The position numbers were made by a program, and so were the translations under genes. A stretch of DNA of 64,000 nucleotides from Antedon mediterranea (taxonomy: Eukaryota; Echinodermata; Crinoidea; Comatulida; Antedonidae), in assembly GCF_964355755.1 (NCBI RefSeq), contig NC_092677.1:3167001-3231000 (forward strand). The letters are read 5' to 3'. Under the pieces are notes generated by a model. It was not told the origin of the DNA. It saw only the letters and a list, made by a program, of their open reading frames with translations, and made no database searches. Positions 1 to 12,166 of the stretch are shown here, piece by piece (the first letter of the stretch is position 1; each line of letters opens with the position of its first letter).

Positions 1-1597
1 ACCCATGTTATACGGAAGGACTAAATCGTGGGCCACCAGTTGGATGTGTGACTAATTCCGGGCATGTAAACAGGGTGGATATTACGTTTGGAAATGTGCC
101 AATTTCACTCGCGTCGCCTTGTGGGCGGACCAGCGACATGCAGCAGCAAATGGTATCAGGTGCGGTCGGCTCAAATATGCCAATGGAAAATACACCGTAC
201 TGCGTTGCACGGACAATGTATTCTTCTCTTTCGTCTCAAAACGCTTACCCAACGAGTAGTCAGCATCAGAATCGGGCAAGCTCAGAGACTTATATCGCTC
301 CGACGACGGTGACGTTCTCAACGACAACTGCACCTGTTCTGGCACTTGGAAATAATAGCACATATAGCAATGAAAGTACGTTAGGTGTTACATACAATAA
401 CAATCAGCCTACTTATGGTGCAAACTCTGTACTTGCATGTACAACGTGTAACTCTACCATGCCATGCGCTAACGTCCCTCCACACAGTAATCTTCACGTT
501 CCCTATAACAGTTATGTACCGCAGGGTGCTGTCACGTACCAGAATTTTAATAACTATTACCACCAAGGTGGAATGATACCACCAAATAGTATATTGAACC
601 AAGGAATACCAAGCAGTCCGCGGTACAGTAACGTTCCTCCGCCACCATTCCAAAATAATTTACCCGGCGAGTTGACCGCATACGGAAACGGCCACTATGG
701 ACTTATGCACCAGCATGGAACTATGTATGTTGGTATGGGTATAGCTGGACATAGGCCTGGACCGGCTGCAGCCCATCATGGACATTTAAGCAATCCTGGA
801 ATGGTCAGTACTAAGAAACTGACATGTTATAACTGTGGCTTACAAGGTCATAGGGCATCTGAATGTCGGGAACAGGGTATGCAATCTTTAACGCAACAAA
901 GTAAGTATATTTCTTTATTATCAATCCCCTTATTTGGAATGAAATAAATGGTATACAATTTAGTTTTCAGTATTTTATGGCCTACCATTGCCCATATGTA
1001 AGAACATAAATTATTACTTGGTCAAGTATAGTACTTCCTTTATTTGTTTGCTTGTTAGCATGATAGCATCTACAATACAAGTTATTAAGTTTTTCGGTGT
1101 AAATAGGTATATCCTTGCAGAATATGCCTATTGAAATTCAAGAAAATTGGTTCTTTAATAACTTCACAAATAAAAAAATATTTTATTTTTATTATTTCAA
1201 TGTGGGCCAAAATATCAACATGCGTCTTCAAGTACTTCACTCAGTTTCTGAGTTATTTCATTGTTATTTTTTTTCTTGAATTTTGTTTGTTACCTTTCTT
1301 TTTTTCTGAGTCCTATTAAAACAAGTATCAACTTCTATCTAGTGACCATGATAATAATAGTTCTACTATTTATTTTTTTCTTTGCATTTGTATATTTTGT
1401 TATGTCATCATTATCTAAGATGTTTATGAAATTGAATTGAAATTTCTTCAATGTAGGCCTATGGAGTTTTTTAATTTACATATATTGTTGCACAGATCTT
1501 GTTTAGATTTTCACAATTTTGTTTCATTTGTTTTATTTCAGGTCAGTACAATATGAATTTTAAACCAGTAGATCAATGTGATACAACAACAAGCTAA
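1..1597 (+). CDS. ZCCHC2/ZCCHC14-like zinc-knuckle protein, C-terminal part (5' partial)
   Basis: Two exons are visible: 1-900 (frame from base 3, open to the window edge) and 1542-1597, ending in TAA. The donor AAA|GTAAGT and the acceptor TTTCAG fit, and phase 1 is kept across the intron. The visible part is about 317 residues. It begins with a long, Asn/Tyr/Pro/Ser-rich, low-complexity stretch with little predicted structure. It ends with one CCHC zinc knuckle, C-X2-C-X4-H-X4-C, encoded at 825-866 (CYNCGLQGHRASEC), and a short tail after the intron. A single knuckle close to the C-terminus followed by a short tail is typical of vertebrate ZCCHC2 and ZCCHC14, which also carry PX/SAM-type domains upstream. 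Those would lie before this window. Zinc knuckles bind RNA; the ZCCHC14 family has been linked to binding stem-loop RNA and recruiting terminal nucleotidyltransferases. The family call rests on the knuckle and its position, so ZCCHC2 and ZCCHC14 cannot be separated here. Confidence 0.7.
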
Positions 1598-1699
1598 TAA
1601 TGCATCCATCCTGCTAGCATTATTTTTACCTTACTAATATAAAAAATAATATTTAAAAAATAACTTGAAAAATGTCTTGAATATGAATGCTCTTCAGTG

Positions 1700-2203
1700 A
1701 CAAAGTTTGTGCCATCATTGCGAAAGAGAGTTCCAACGTTACAGTGAAGGAACAAATGTCATTGTGTCGTGCCATCATTGCAAAAGGGATTTCCAAAGTC
1801 ACATTGAAGGAACAAATGTCATTGGGTTGTGCCATCATTGTGTTTTGCCATCATTGCAAAAGGGATTTCCAAAGTCACAGTGAAGGAACAAATGTCATTG
1901 TGTCGTGCCATCATTGCAAAAGGGATTTCCAAAGTCACATTGAAGGAACAAATGTCATTGGGTTGTGCCATCATTGTGTTTTGCCATCATTGCAAAAGGG
2001 ATTTCCAAAGTCACATTGAAGGAACAAATGTCATTGGGTTGTGCCATCATTGTGTTTTGCCATCATTGCAAAAGGGATTTCCAAAGTCACATTGAAGGAA
2101 CAAATGTCATTGGGTTGTGCCATCATTGCAAAAGGGATTTCCAAAGTCACATTGAAGGAACAAATGTCATTGGGTTGTGCCATCATTGCAAAAAGATAAT
2201 TAA
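1700..2203 (+). repeat. Tandem repeat, 60-bp unit with 76-bp variants, in the probable 3' UTR
   Basis: About eight units share the core gccatcattgcaaaaggg and gaaggaacaaatgtcattg. Several units carry an extra 16 bp (gtgttttgccatcatt) that restarts the unit, so lengths alternate between 60 and about 76 bp. The array starts about 100 bp after the stop codon of the zinc-knuckle gene on the same strand, so it is probably transcribed in its 3' UTR. Because 60 is a multiple of three, one frame reads a CHHCKRDFQSH-type unit, but the 16-bp insertions and an upstream in-frame stop break it. I do not call it coding. Confidence 0.85.
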
Positions 2204-2574
2204 AAACTTGTAGTAAAGGAACAGGGCAGCAGTCTGTATGTTATTCTGTCTGTTGCTCTGTTTTGGCAAAAGAGGGTGTCAATGTTTAGTACAATTTTGT
2301 TACAAGAAAGTTACGAAGATTGTCATAGTTATTGGTAAAGATAATTATGTTGTGCCTTTGTTCCTAAAGAGGGCTTCAAAATATTGGCAAAATTATCTTG
2401 GCTGTTTGTTATTGTTTGAAGAAAGTTTTGAAGTTTGGAATGGTTGCAAAATAAGTTTGACAAAGTGATGATAATGGAATGTCATTGTCAGTGTGTCATT
2501 GTTCCAAAAAAAAACAGTTACTATTGTAAGATTCAAGAAGAGCAATTACACTCTGTTGTCATTTTCTATCAATG

Positions 2575-2762
2575 ATGCAAGAGACAGCTGCAAGAGAGAG
2601 CTGCTAGAGACAGTTGCAGTAGAGAGCTGCAACAGACAACTGTAACCGAGAACTGCAAGAGACAGCTGCAGCAGAAAGTTTTAACAGATAGCTGTAATAG
2701 AGAGCTGCAACAAGACACCTGCAACAGAGAGCTGCAAGAGACAGCTGCAACAGAGAGCTTGG
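2575..2762. repeat. Short tandem repeat rich in CAGCTG
   Basis: A degenerate array alternates agagagctgcaa with agacagctgcaa. It contains several CAGCTG E-box palindromes (for example near 2585, 2652 and 2738). No coding frame runs through it. It lies in the 3' flank or 3' UTR of the zinc-knuckle gene. Confidence 0.7.
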
Positions 2763-2917
2763 TGATTACTATGGTGCTTATTTCAGAGACTGATTGTTTC
2801 TAAACACAGCATGATTTATCTTTAAAGATGTGTAAATAATGTTTATATTATAAAAGTAAGTATTTCCTACCTAATGTTTTAATAATGTTGAGAGACTCGC
2901 GAGTGACCAGTGCATCA

Positions 2918-2930
2918 AGGTCAAAGGTCA
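2918..2930 (+). promoter_or_regulatory. Perfect DR1 nuclear-receptor motif
   Basis: AGGTCAAAGGTCA is an exact direct repeat of AGGTCA with one spacer base, the consensus for HNF4 or RXR heterodimers. The match is exact, but function is only inferred. Two more exact copies occur in the window (14173 and 47816). Confidence 0.35.
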
Positions 2931-3035
2931 GTTGAAGCACAATGTTTGATTTTTTTCTAATGATGTACCAAATATGTATAGATAATTAAGAAAGTCAATG
3001 ATTGTTACAGTATAATTTAAGCTATGTGAACATTG

Positions 3036-3092
3036 AGGGCAGTATGACTTTAACATTGAGGGCAGTACCACTTTCAAGTTGAGGGCAGTAAC
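3036..3092. repeat. Three short direct repeats (ttgagggcagta)
   Basis: Three copies of ttgagggcagta, spaced 20-25 bp apart, differ mainly in their flanks (tgacttt, ccacttt, acactat). They lie in non-coding DNA. Confidence 0.5.
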
Positions 3093-4595
3093 ACTATAAT
3101 CAACATCTACAGGAAATATCTCAAATGTGTTACAATATTGTTGTCTCTACTAATTACTACTACTTAATCTAAATGATGATGATAAAATATTCACGGTGAT
3201 AATTAATGAATAACTTTTCCAAAATAGTACTTAAAATGTTTAGCTTGTCCTCCTGGTGGGTGGTTGGTGAGTCAGTCGGTCGATATACTCATTACTGTTC
3301 TTGTGTGCTTCTACATGCTATCAGATTTCTTATCTGCAGGATAAATATTAATTATAGTTATACCATTTCGGCAGCGCCTAATAGTATGCAGGAAAATACT
3401 ATGCTGTTAAAATGAGCTTCTTGCCCTTTTTCTAAATACGTTTCTGTCTTTTTTTATTTTTATACCTACAGTAAGGGTCCATTTTAAATTCATGTCCATA
3501 GTCAGGAATGCTATACTAAACGTCCGTAACATAAATCACATACACAACATATAGAGCCAAATTTGTTTAGGCTGTTCAGTTTTGAAGATCAAATGTAGTG
3601 AGAATGGCAATTATACGTGCGATAAGCGTTTTGTAGGATACAGTACTTGGTGTTATGCTCAGACTGATCATGTGACAATGCAAAGAGAAGTGGGCGGGGC
3701 TTTGAACTGTGCTAAGGTGAAAATGATTTATTTTTTTGTATCATCTCCATTTGAAAATACTAAAATTGCAATACATCGCTCTTGGTGTACTTGTTGGTTG
3801 TGGGGGGTAGGGTAGAGGGCAGAGTGTGGGGGAGGGGGGTGCTCGTTGGTGATATTATCAAACGCTACCAAACAATATCAAATAATGAGGGCACCAAGAG
3901 ATTAGATTGTGTTTTAACACATTCCTCTCTGTAGAAATTAAATTGAGTACAAGATGTATTATTTTAAAGTTACATTTTAAGGCAATATTATATTATAAGA
4001 ACCTCTAATAAACAATAGTGGTGCTGTACTTGGTATAATAATTTCTCGTGGACGTTTTTTTTTTTTTTTAATCTGCAATAAAACATACTGTATTAAATTC
4101 ATAATCAGGACAAATCAGTAATTACATTACAACTCTCAAAAAGTCAATCAATATATTTTGTCAGATTCAGTTTTCGTACAATACTACCGGTGCTATAACG
4201 CAAACATTTTTGTTTATTATATGATATTTAGATTTTATTTTATAGGTCTTATTTTCACAGTATATGGAAATTAACCACCTTGTGTTTTCAGAACTATATT
4301 TTGTTTTTATCTAATATGTCATGCATATAAATATATATACATAATTATTATATATTTACTCATGTAATTGTATAATGGGGTATACTCATGTATACCTACC
4401 CAAATGTATTTTTTACCTTGTTAGAGCGTTCCTCCGTGGTTAGAGGGAGTTGTGTAACTATTTTAAACTCTATCGCACAGATTTTAATCTGTGATATTAT
4501 GAAGAAAGGGGTTACAAATTATTTGGTGATAAAATTTTAGTTTCTTGTTAATTGATAAATGCTCTTTAAGAAGAGAACCAGTTTGTTAAAACTTC
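3093..4595. other. Non-coding intergenic stretch, nothing recognised
   Basis: AT-rich sequence with a T-run near 4060 and short ORFs only. None of these shows a protein domain, splice context or repeat family that I recognise. Confidence 0.5.
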
Positions 4596-4596
4596 T

Positions 4597-4952
4597 AGGG
4601 TGTGTCCCTTCTAGGGTGTGTACCTTCTAAGGTGTGTCCCTTCTTGGGTGTACCTTCAAGGGTGTGTACCTTCTAGGGTGTGTACCTTCGAGGGTGTGTA
4701 CCTTCGAGGGCGTGTACCTTCGAGGGCGTGTACCTTTGAGGGCGTGTACCTTCGAGGGCGTTTACTTTCAAGGGCGTTTACTTTCAAGGGCGTGTCCATT
4801 CTTATGTGTGTACCTTTTAGGGTGTGTCCCTTCTTGGGTGTGTCCCTTCTTGGGTGTGTACCTTCAAGGGGGTGTACCTTCTATGGTGTGTACCTTCTAG
4901 GGTGTGTCCATTATTATGTGTGTACCTTTTAGGGTGTGTACCTTCTAGGGAG
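4597..4952. repeat. Minisatellite, about 15-bp unit (GTGTGTACCTTCTAGG)
   Basis: More than 20 units of a roughly 15-bp motif vary between gtaccttctagg, gtaccttcgagg and gtcccttcttgg. Subtypes cluster: a cgag subtype lies in the middle and a cttg subtype near the 3' side. That is expected of local unit duplication. A 15-bp unit keeps frame, so open reading frames made of Cys/Val/Thr/Phe repeats appear by chance. Confidence 0.9.
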
Positions 4953-5784
4953 TGTAACTTAATCTGGTTCACTTTTGGCCATTTTTTTTTTCAGATTTCT
5001 TCACTGCATGCTGATCCTAACGCTCCTAATATTGGAAACTTTAATAGCGTTGATGATATTTTCTATATTTTGGTTTGTGTAGTTTGGCTTACATTGTAAT
5101 AAACAATGCATACTCTTATATGACATGAATTTAAGTAGCATTTATTTATTTTTTTTTTTTTTAAACCATAAATTGCGATAACTGTCAATTTTCACTTTAC
5201 TTCGTTCTGTCTTGATATAAATTCTACGTTTATATATTTGCTGTGATATTTACTACATTAATAATCATGGTAGAAATTTATTTTATAATAGATATTTGAA
5301 ATAATATTTATTTTATGTTGCATTACAGATTGGTGACATCATATTCACAGATAAGACTTCTCCCTGGTTTTTCCATTTTTTGTTAAATTGCATTTTTGTG
5401 TGAAATATGCATCTAACTAGGTTACTACTTATTTATATCTACTAAATGTCATTACATTAGTTAAATAATGTTTATTAAGCCGACACTGCAATTTTAATTC
5501 ATTAGGGTGCTGTTTTTCCCAAGTTATAGCAGTGAAGTACTATGGAATAATATTGTAAACGTGGTTCCCTTAACTGATTGTTTAGAAATACATTAATAAT
5601 GTTATGATAATATAAAATTAACATTATATTATGCAAACATTACATTTTTCATAAAATCTTCTGTTTTAAATCAAATTTTTAAAAAGTTTTCTTAGTTTAA
5701 TATGCAACCTTTTTTGTTTTTTAATTTAAACAGATTTAAAATGAAATGTTAGAATCATGATTGGCTCTGAGGTGGTCATTATGC

Positions 5785-6155
5785 AAATTTAGCATATTAT
5801 ACTACTTTAGCATATTATGCAAATTAAGCATATGCAAATTTAGCATATTATGTAAATTTAGCATATTGTGCAAATTTATCATATTATTAATTAATATTAA
5901 TATTTGTCCTCAGTGAGGAAATTCGGATTAGGCCCTCCACGGACCCACGGCAGCCAGCAGTGCAGCGCCTACCAGATTAGGCAATATTATGCTAATTTAG
6001 CATATGCTAATTTAGCATATTATGCTAATTTAGCATATTATGCTAATTTAGCATATTATGCTAATTTAGCATATGCTAATTTAGCATATTATGCTAATTT
6101 CGCATATAATGCTAATTTAGCATATAATGCTAATTTAGCATATAATGCTAATTTA
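5785..6155. repeat. AT-rich repeat of TATGCAAATTTAGCATAT type in two blocks
   Basis: Two blocks (5785-5890 and 5985-6155) are made of 17-18-bp units, cat-atta-tgctaatttag. They are split by about 95 bp of unique GC-richer sequence (5905-5984). The first block carries ATGCAAAT octamers and the second mostly ATGCTAAT. Units are partly self-complementary (ATATGCTAAAT against ATTTAGCATAT). Confidence 0.85.
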
Positions 6156-6189
6156 TCATTTGGCTACACTGCCTGCCCGCCATGATCAC

Positions 6190-7430
6190 CACCAGCATCA
6201 TATGTACTTTATAGGGACTACATTTTTGCTTGGGTCCACATTAAATATCGCAGGTGGTTCATATGTATGCTAATATTACAGGTGGTTAACTTATTCAAAT
6301 TGTTGTATTATTATTATTTGCATTAGGGCCTATGTTGTGAATATCTTTAATAGAATGTTTAGCAGGGTGTTTTTTAAAATGATGGTTAAACATCATTATA
6401 TTATTCTACAATATATTTAGTTCAAATTAAGGATGTCCGAGCCTTGGTTCTATAAAATATTTCTATCCATGGTTTTAATGCATATATGTGTTTTATCTTT
6501 AAAACATTGTGTTTTAGTGTGTGACCAGCCCCTTACTACTAAGAACGAACCTTTTTAGAAAAGATGTTTATATTTGTTGTTTACTCTTTTAAGTACCAAA
6601 GTTATACCATATTATATAAGAAGTTTGTTTTTGAATCGTAAGACTTAATTAATCGAAGCCTGTACTTTATTTTAAAACATGTTTATATTTTTGTTCTTTC
6701 CCGGCAATTTCCCATCTTGTTCGGTTTTTTAGTTTGATGATATTTTTATTTAGTGAAAAGTAAAAAGAGGTATGTATATTGAATGCCGCCCAGGCAAATG
6801 TAGATATTATATAAAATGAGTATTTTAAACAACAAAAAGTGTAAGTACATGTAATAATATTTGCAATTTATAAGTCGTGATGAGAAGTGTGCTTAGGACT
6901 TAAGGCCAATAACAACTCGTTATACTGTATAGCGCCCGCTATTGGCCAAGAAATAATAATACAGTAATATTGTCAGTACTAAACCATTCTGAAGTCCATA
7001 TAAGGAAAATGGTTTCAGTCACGTGCAAATGTCCATCAATAGTGGACTGGTCCTGTCACGTTTTAGCTTTACTGACGTAAAACTAACGTAATTCTATGAA
7101 ATAACGACCGCAGCTCATATCTAGCCTAAGTACGTAACACTTTTTAGGAAAATGCTCCATTTGTACAGCGTATCGGTTCATCATGATTTGTTTAAATGCC
7201 TAACAAGTTGAAAATAATATTATGTTGTCAGCTTCTTATGTTGTGTCTTGTTTAGTAAATAATTACTTTGCTTGCTAAGCGCGCTTCTCAACAGGAACGT
7301 TAAAAAAATAATTTACTAAATAGTGCCCGGATGTCGAAGAAATAGTACCAAGACCTCTCGTCGGTATATGCCGCGCGGTGTATTTGATCATTTGCGAAAC
7401 GATTTCTTATCAACGTTAATCTGCTTGCGT
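6190..7430. other. Non-coding intergenic stretch, nothing recognised
   Basis: No exon-like segment, RNA gene or clear repeat was found. Some GC-richer patches (6920-6960 and 7340-7390) do not form recognisable motifs. Confidence 0.45.
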
Positions 7431-7433
7431 CGT

Positions 7434-7632
7434 GATTGGTCGAATTACTTGCGTCGTTGGGAACCAAAATACAGTACTGTGCGCAGCTAAAAGACGTACA
7501 CGTAACGCACGTAAGATCATGATTAAAATAAAACGTTTCATTCAGCTTTATATTACCAAAGTATTATTATTATATTCAAGTTTGACGACATTGTTTTTTT
7601 TACGTGTACCACCTTCTTATTCATGTCTAGGG
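7434..7632. repeat. Dispersed repeat, copy 1 (paired with 12375-12520)
   Basis: This segment shares gcagctaaaagacgtacacg, attaaaataaaa, gctttatatta and ttttacgtgt with 12375-12520, in the same order and orientation. The shared part includes TTCATGTC at its end. It also begins with a tgattggtcgaattac motif found in the GGTTCCCACT-type MITEs elsewhere in the window (29.2 kb, 34.2 kb). Confidence 0.6.
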
Positions 7633-7879
7633 CGGATCTAGACATTTTAAGAGGTAGGGGGTGGGGGGGGGGGATTGCCACAAGAAAAGGGACAAAGTAT
7701 TTGTTAAAATGTTACAATATGTCTTCATTTTCTGGCCTGTAAGTGACCTACTTTTTTGGGGGGGCCTATTGTAAATTTGCATACTTATTTCCTTCGTTCT
7801 TGGTGGTTGTCCTCTTAAATACTCCACAAGCAAGTCTGACAAAGAGGCAAACACATGCAACTTTACACACAGATACCCT

Positions 7880-8622
7880 TAGCATAGTGGCTTAATAGTA
7901 CTAGCCTAGTAGTAATGTTTTATTTGTGTTATGTTTTAAAAGCAATATAATCTATAAAAACGGATTCTCTTATCAATAATAAAAACAATTTACTTAATAT
8001 TTTAATTCAGACAACATGATAAAGATGGCATAGTAATTATAAATGCATTAAACGTCACGTGATATTCTATTCGTCTGAATTATACATAATTGCTTAGTGG
8101 TACTAGCCTACTAGAATAATGCAGTATAATCTATAAAAACGGATTCTCTTATCAATAATAAAAACAATGACTTAATAATTTAATTCAGACAACATGATAA
8201 AGATGGTATAGTAATTAGAAATGCAATAAACATCACGTGATATTCTATTCGTCTGAATTATACATATTGCTTAGTGGTACTAGCCTAGTAATAATGCAGT
8301 ATAATCTATAAAAACGGATTCTCTTATCAATAATAAAAACAATGACTTAATAATTTAATTCAGACAACATGATAAAGATGGTATAGTAATTAGAAATGCA
8401 ATAAACATCACGTGATATTCTATTCGTCTGAATTATACATATTGCTTAGTGGTACTAGCCTAGTAATAATGCAGTATAATCTATAAAACGGGTTCTCTCA
8501 TCAATAATAAAAACAATGACTTAATAATTTAATTCAGACAACATGATAAAGATGGTATAGTAATTAGAAATGCATTAAACATCACGTGACATTATTCCAT
8601 TTGTCTGAATTATACATAGTTA
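7880..8622. repeat. Four tandem copies of a ~177-bp unit, each with a CACGTG box
   Basis: Units begin near 7880, 8093, 8270 and 8448. The last three are almost identical; the first is longer and more diverged. Each holds an internal inverted pair (aattcagac ... gtctgaatt) about 65 bp apart and one CACGTG palindrome (8056, 8234, 8409, 8583). The array ends about 125 bp before the start codon of the YWTD gene, so it could be part of that gene's promoter or 5' UTR. Confidence 0.85.
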
Positions 8623-8746
8623 TTCGTAGGCCTACTTCAATATTTGTTTTGGTAAAATCAACCATTTCCAACGTACACATACTTTGATGTGACGTATAAT
8701 CAACCATTTCTAGCGTATTACTTTACTGACTCAACTGAAGACAAAA

Positions 8747-11700
8747 ATGATTGTTTTTGCTTGGTTTTACCTGGTCATCAACTCCCATGTTTTGGGGGAT
8801 AGTCCTGCTACGGTCCTGCCAACCACGGATAATGGTAAATAATCATAATAAAAACGTTTATGTCTTAAATGTTGTTAGTAGGGTGAGGAACATTGTTTGA
8901 TGGATACAAAATACAGTATCGGATCGGGTCCAATGCACTGTGCTTGGACCCAAGTTTGGATTTACCATATTTTAGTCAAAAATAATCTTTCTAAATAGAC
9001 TCTGCATCAACAGGTTATCACTCAATAAGACTTACTCTGGACCCCTACCACGGTGACTGATATGTATTAGTCTGTGACAGTTGCTATTACTTTACACCGA
9101 TATTCTAAAATCCTAAAAAATAACAGTTTAGTGGTAATAGTAATATTAATTAATTTTATACTTATTATAGCAGTAACATGTTGATATTTGAAATATTGAT
9201 GAGCATGTTAATAATAACATTCTCGAAAAATTCCATCTGGTTTCAAATGATTTATGTTAAGATAGTAGCCGAAACGTAGCAAAATATTATGTCTAACATA
9301 TGATAAAATAAATCATCTCTTTTAATATAATTAATTTTCTTGTTGTATTTTTAGAGGTTGGAAGTGAAGATTATAGTTATGATCCCGAAGGATGTATTAT
9401 GACTTACAAACACTGGAAAGAACAAAGTAAGACGTGTTGTTATTGTGTGATTGTTACTTTTAATAATTTACTTATTCAATAACGTAAATCAATATACTGA
9501 TTTATAACAAATGTTCGATTGTGTAAATATCAATTAAATACTAATAAATTAATAATAATAATAATAATATTTTTGTATATTACTGTATATATTAACTTAA
9601 TCATTTTTTGTTGTTGCAGGTGATATTTTATTTGTGTCAAACTCTGATCCTCCGGGAATTTATATGGCAAATGTAAGTTCCAGTGACACCACACCTTTAA
9701 GGTTTGCGATTGTAATGGAGAATGTTGAGTTAACCGAACCATGGGATCTTAGCTATGATGGTACCACATCAACGTTATACTGGACTGACTACAGGAAGGA
9801 TACCATTGAACGATATTCATTTGATACTAACCAACACGAAGTGTTTGTGTCTAATGTACAGTGTAAGATAAAAATATTTAGTCTGTTTAGATTTTATTTT
9901 TTAATTAAAAATAATAGGCCTTATTATAGGCCTATTTTAGTAGCAATTGTTTAAATTGTGTATGCTTATTATAGTACAAATAGGCACTCTTCAGAATATT
10001 TTAATGGTTGAACCACATCCTACATTGTGTTTGCTTATTATAGTACAAATAGACACTCTTCAGAATATTTTAATGGTTGAACCACATCCTACATTGTGTA
10101 TGCTTATTATAGTACAAATAGGCACTCTTTAGAATACTTTAATGTTTGAACCACATGCTACATTGTTTTATTGTTAAATAATCATGAAGGTAATAAAGAA
10201 TCAGTCTTTATGAAAGTTACGTCACAAGATCAACGCGTACTGTACAGAGACATCTGCACATGAATTGTTATTATAGTCAAAACAACATTTAGAAAGTTTC
10301 TCTGCCAAAGCCTCTCTTTTAAATAATGTCTATGTTGTTATTCCATACTCTGTCAGGTATCTTTCAAGTTCACGTCATCAAACAAAATTGGGATTAAACA
10401 AGTTTATATGATGTTTTATTAGATCTTCTACAAGTGTGTTATGTATACTGCATAGCCTACATTAAATGCATAACTCTTACTTATAGTCCAACAGAATTTA
10501 GAAAGTTCATAATTTCTCTGCCAAAGCGGAAAGCGTCCCGAATCCATCTCTCTGTCAAATAATGTCTATGTTGTTATTCCATACTCTGTCAGGTATCTTT
10601 CAAGTTCACGTCATCAAACAAAATTGGGATTAAACAAGTTTATATGAGAAGTTTAGATCTTCTACAAGTTTAATATGTATACAATAAATACTCTTATTTA
10701 TGGTTTGTGGTGTTGGACATTTAAAATGTGTTTAAAGACAGGTTTGTCTTTATAAACCCTATAGCATAACTGTAGTTAGATTGTATTACAACAAGCTTTA
10801 CATTTTCATCATTTATAAAGGGGTGCGTGGTTTAGCCGTTGATGGACCTGGAAAGAAGCTTTATTGGACAGATGATGACCAAGACCGAATTGAAGTAATA
10901 AATCTGGATGGAACAAACAGAAGAACACTGATTGACACAGGATTAAAATGGCCACGTGCAATTGAGATAGACACAACCAACGGGTATGTCACTTTCTATG
11001 GTACCGTTATACAATATCTCTCCAATGAAATCAACTAGTTAACTTCACATATCCATAATATCGATTATTACGTAAATGCGTATTATTAATGCATACACAT
11101 TATTTACCTATTTTAATAATGAATTAGGAAAGAAATAATTATTTATATTTTTTCATACATTTATTATAAGAATTTAATTTCATTGAATAACTCGGTTTTA
11201 GTTATTTTATAAGTGTTTTTCTGGTATATGTGACTCAACTCAACTTAACTTCAGTAATTACTAAGTGTTTTTCTGGTATATAGACCTATGTGACTATACA
11301 CAGTAACTGTAAATAGCATACTATATTTAATTAGATACCTGTACTGGACTGATGTAGGATTCAACAAGATAGAGCGAGTGAAGTTAAATGACTTGAGTAC
11401 AAGAACCGCTTTAGTGACAACTGGACTTAGTACTCCAACCGGACTTGTTTTAGCAGTTCCCGGTAAGTTAGAGTCATAAATGTATGTAAGTTGTATATTG
11501 ATACTACTGTATAATGTTTTAGGCTATCTATTAAACGTAGGTAGGCTCTTAGATTAAATCCTTTAACATTGGCACGATCATTTTGCAGTAAGATCATGTG
11601 GTAAAGAATTTAACTCCAGGGTAAGACCATGGGCGTATCCCCGGTGTAAGACTAATTTGGTCATGTTTAATACATTGTGATGCTAAAATGTTACAATTAT

Positions 11701-12166
11701 ATGTTAAAATGTAATAGAACCAAATTTCTTAACTATTTTACATTTATACCTGTCAACAGTCTTCAAACAGTCTTCAAACTTGCTCACGTAGGCCTACAAT
11801 TTTACTATGAGTGAAAGGAGCACATTCATTATTATCAAAAATATTAAATTGAATCCATCCGCTATTTCACTGTAGCTTTTATATATTTTAGATGGAAAGA
11901 TGTATTGGTGTGATCGGGATAAGAACAACTGGATTGAGGAAGCTAACCTTGACGGATCTAACAGAAGAACGATCATAATGCTTGATGGAAACTATCCACC
12001 ATATAGAATTGACATTTATAGAAACTACTTGTACTGTACAAATTACAACGATGGTATATTATATCGAGTTGATAGAACAACCGGAATATCAACAAAGCAA
12101 AGTAGCGATAGTCGACTTAATAATCCAGCAGACTTATATATTTTCAAAAGTAAATATTCTAATTAA
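8747..12166 (+). CDS. Small secreted LDL-receptor class B (YWTD) beta-propeller protein
   Basis: Six exons: 8747-8834, 9355-9426, 9620-9862, 10821-10983, 11335-11462 and 11892-12166. All introns are GT-AG and the phases close, giving 322 residues. Residues 1-17 (MIVFAWFYLVINSHVLG) look like a signal peptide, which supports the chosen start. YWTD motifs stand at residues 107-110, 149-152 and 192-195, with variants YWCD (236-239) and YCTN near 281. The typical LDGTNRRT and LDGSNRRT sequences lie between blades. Five to six blades of about 43 residues would make one closed six-bladed propeller, as in LRP, nidogen and LDLR. Those proteins also carry EGF or LDLa modules, and neither they nor a transmembrane segment are visible here. 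The last codons could instead splice on at AAA|GTAAAT (12155), but no downstream exon was found before the next gene. Family call is firm; function is unknown. Confidence 0.8.
9955..10168. repeat. Three tandem ~69-bp units in an intron of the YWTD gene
   Basis: Units contain tgcttattatagtacaaata and cagaatattttaatggttg. They start near 9958, 10027 and 10096, and the last is diverged. They lie in the intron between exons 9620-9862 and 10821-10983. Confidence 0.8.
10315..10690. repeat. Direct duplication of about 150 bp, offset near 225 bp
   Basis: The stretch from aatgtctatgttgttattcc through gatcttctacaagt occurs at about 10324-10435 and again at about 10560-10670. It is preceded in both by a tttagaaagtt ... 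tctctgccaaagc segment. It lies in the same intron as the 69-bp array. Confidence 0.75.

Noticed and set aside
1700-2203. Tandem zinc-finger protein
   Set aside because: The C-X2-C...H spacing does not fit C2H2 or CCHC fingers, and 16-bp insertions shift the frame.
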